Shown piece by piece: positions 13,224-14,186 of a stretch of DNA of 14,186 bases (the first letter of the stretch is position 1; every line of letters starts with the position of its first letter). The notes under the pieces are model-generated. The model ran no database searches, was not told the origin of the DNA, and worked only from the letters and a program-made list of their open reading frames with translations. Both the position numbers and the translations under genes were made by a program. Origin of the DNA: Bacillota bacterium (lineage in GTDB: Bacteria > Bacillota_A > Clostridia > Peptostreptococcales > Anaerovoracaceae); contig JAFYLX010000072.1 of assembly GCA_017556895.1 (NCBI GenBank), positions 1-14,186 on the forward strand. Direction: 5' to 3'.

Positions 13224-13625
13224 TTAATATTTTCTTTTTATAATCGCATGTGATACCCAAAACAGCACAAGTACTAAACACACTGAAAAAGATGCATATA
13301 GTGAAAGCTGGTCTAGGTTCATTATCTTAAACACAATGCATGCTACAGCGGAAATAAGCACAAACAAATATCCGCTCCAGGCCCATGCCTTGTTACGAAT
13401 AAATTGCAGTCTCTCGTCTGATATCTCAATTTCCATTTTTTCTCTGTACTCTTCGTTCTTACTCAGTCTATGGAATTTTAACAAATTGATTAGCCCTACG
13501 ACCAGTAATGCAGACCCCATCCCAGACCAAAATGAATCTAATTTTTCTAATACTGAAAATCCTATCAAGATACAGCCAATTATCACATATACAATGTTAA
13601 AAGATAGCTTAATTTTCTGTCTCAT
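13224..13625 (-). CDS. Small four-span membrane protein paired with an Xre regulator
   Basis: A 133-residue protein with four hydrophobic segments (about residues 10-25, 35-50, 85-105 and 110-127). The cytoplasmic loop between the second and third is polar and charged and contains ISDERLQFIRNKAW. The DER motif followed by a conserved Lys/Ala is typical of DUF2178-like proteins found next to small Xre regulators; I am not certain of the family. ATG 13625 is preferred over a TTG one codon upstream because AGGAGG lies 7-9 bases before it. It follows the regulator gene by 25 bases in the same operon. No catalytic residues are visible. It may act with the regulator in sensing, by analogy with other such pairs. 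Confidence 0.8.
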   Translation of the reverse strand: MRQKIKLSFNIVYVIIGCILIGFSVLEKLDSFWSGMGSALLVVGLINLLKFHRLSKNEEYREKMEIEISDERLQFIRNKAWAWSGYLFVLISAVACIVFKIMNLDQLSLYASFSVCLVLVLFWVSHAIIKRKY

Positions 13626-13650
13626 CAATCTCTCCTCCTATTTCAAAACC

Positions 13651-13857
13651 TTACTTTAGATCATCTTCTTCAATCAAAAACACTTCTTCGATTGTCGTAT
13701 CAAAGTATTTTGCAATTTTGAATGCTAGTATGATTGATGGATTGTATCGCCCATTTTCTAATGAACTTATTGTTTGTCTTGATACGCCCATGCTCTTTGC
13801 AAAATCCTCTTGCTTGATACCGCGTTCTTTTCTGATTTCTTCGATTCTATTCTTCAC
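13651..13857 (-). CDS. Xre-family HTH transcriptional regulator (second copy)
   Basis: A 68-residue protein comprising one HTH_3 domain: KQEDFAKSMGVSRQTISSLENG, then YNPSIILAFKIAKYFD and the acidic tail. It begins with GTG at 13857, preceded by GGGAG; no in-frame ATG is nearby. It is closely related to the regulator at 6791-6994, yet the palindromes at the two promoters differ, so the targets have probably diverged. It is the first gene of a two-gene operon with the small membrane protein and likely represses its own promoter. Confidence 0.94.
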   Translation of the reverse strand: MKNRIEEIRKERGIKQEDFAKSMGVSRQTISSLENGRYNPSIILAFKIAKYFDTTIEEVFLIEEDDLK

Positions 13858-13896
13858 AATTATCTCCCATTTGATGATACTATTATCTAACTTTGC

Positions 13897-13920
13897 GTAA
13901 AGTTTACTTTACATTTGTAA
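13897..13920. promoter_or_regulatory. Probable operators of the second Xre regulator
   Basis: Two overlapping dyads: GTAAAGT-TT-ACTTTAC (13897-13912) and TTACA-TT-TGTAA (13909-13920), both perfect. They cover the start site and early leader just downstream of the -10 element, the same place as the palindrome at the other Xre promoter. TTAC/GTAA is the shared core of both dyads. Binding by the adjacent regulator is inference. Confidence 0.65.
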
Positions 13921-13924
13921 GGAT

Positions 13925-13953
13925 AATATATCACCATTAGGAGTCTATTTCAA
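13925..13953 (-). promoter_or_regulatory. Promoter of the second Xre/membrane-protein operon
   Basis: Minus strand: TTGAAA (13948-13953), 17 bp, TATATT (13925-13930), with an extended -10 TG (TGATATATT). The -35 begins only 14 bases after the stop of the upstream gene, and I see no terminator between them, so read-through is possible. Confidence 0.75.
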
Positions 13954-13967
13954 GTTTTCTTTACATT

Positions 13968-14186
13968 CTATAAGTAAATCTTTTGAAATCTCAAGCAAGA
14001 TTTTCTACATGAAATTATTGTTGTTGCTATATATACAAAAATTGCCCCCATTAAACTAATAACTTGCTTTTCTAGAAAGCTAAAATCTAGGGCATTTGTC
14101 CAGCCAAGTCCAGGCATATAGTGGAGTGCTTCTGCAACTGCTATTATTACAAAGTTCACTACAATAAAAAGGATAAATGGTTTTCC
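13968..14186 (-). CDS. C-terminal part of a membrane protein, possibly an ABC-2 permease (partial)
   Basis: The frame is open from the right edge to a TAG at 13968, giving 72 residues of the C-terminus. Two hydrophobic segments are visible (about residues 4-18 and 48-63 of the fragment), separated by a loop with LGWTNALDF. The end, SCRKSCLRFQKIYL, resembles the tail of ABC-2 permeases of the bacitracin/lantibiotic-export kind, which often end with Ser-x-x-Ser-x-x-x-Phe-x-Lys. That resemblance is weak and from recall. A GTG at 14159 is inside the frame and is not needed as a start, because the frame continues without a stop to the edge. Confidence 0.6.
   Translation of the reverse strand, partial: GKPFILFIVVNFVIIAVAEALHYMPGLGWTNALDFSFLEKQVISLMGAIFVYIATTIISCRKSCLRFQKIYL

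Noticed and set aside
1..14186. tRNA or rRNA genes, CRISPR arrays, insertion sequences, phage genes
   Set aside because: I scanned both strands by eye and found no cloverleaf, spaced direct repeats, transposase motifs or phage structural genes.

Overview
The window looks like a chromosomal stretch of a low-to-moderate-GC Bacillota, most likely class Clostridia. The grounds are strong AGGAGG-type ribosome sites, near-consensus TTGACA/TATAAT promoters, short Xre-type regulators paired with small membrane proteins, a YtrA-type GntR/ABC pair and a split HMA/CPC P-type ATPase. I cannot name the genus. No rRNA, tRNA, CRISPR array, transposase or phage gene was recognised. Except for one tiny gene, every protein-coding gene is on the minus strand, so operons read from high to low coordinates.

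Layout, left to right. (1) 1-1705: a minus-strand operon of a YtrA-like GntR repressor, a YtrB-like ABC ATPase and a membrane-anchored protein cut by the window edge. Its promoter carries two palindromes that are probably operators. (2) 1763-2075: a compact locus between two operons that matches a type I toxin-antitoxin system. A 27-residue single-span hydrophobic peptide is encoded on the plus strand behind a strong promoter and a Shine-Dalgarno sequence locked in a 9-bp hairpin. An opposing promoter converges on it, and the two transcripts share one bidirectional terminator. Both transcripts begin with copies of the same repeat (AAGAGTTACC ... CGGTGCRCTC). The arrangement recalls the fst/par class, and this is the most interesting part of the window. 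(3) 2067-7163: a six-gene operon with an Xre regulator, a DUF3169-like membrane protein, a NatA-like ATPase, two ABC-2 permeases and a small nitroreductase. (4) 7169-10972: a heterodimeric ABC exporter of the BmrCD/LmrCD type, with one degenerate and one canonical ATP site, its own promoter and its own terminator. (5) 10958-13217: a metal-efflux operon with a free-standing HMA metal-binding protein and a Zn/Cd/Pb-type P1B ATPase. Its promoter carries a perfect 22-bp-arm inverted repeat formed by two operator-like dyads. (6) 13224-13953: a second Xre regulator plus four-span membrane protein. (7) 13968-14186: the C-terminus of a membrane protein, possibly an ABC-2 permease, cut by the right edge.

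The common theme is export across the membrane: three ABC systems, a metal pump and possibly a fourth ABC system at the right edge. Each local regulator sits upstream of its targets and has palindromes at its own promoter, which fits autoregulated stress-response cassettes. Promoters, operators and RNA structures were read by eye. Function calls rest on motifs seen in the translations, not on database searches.
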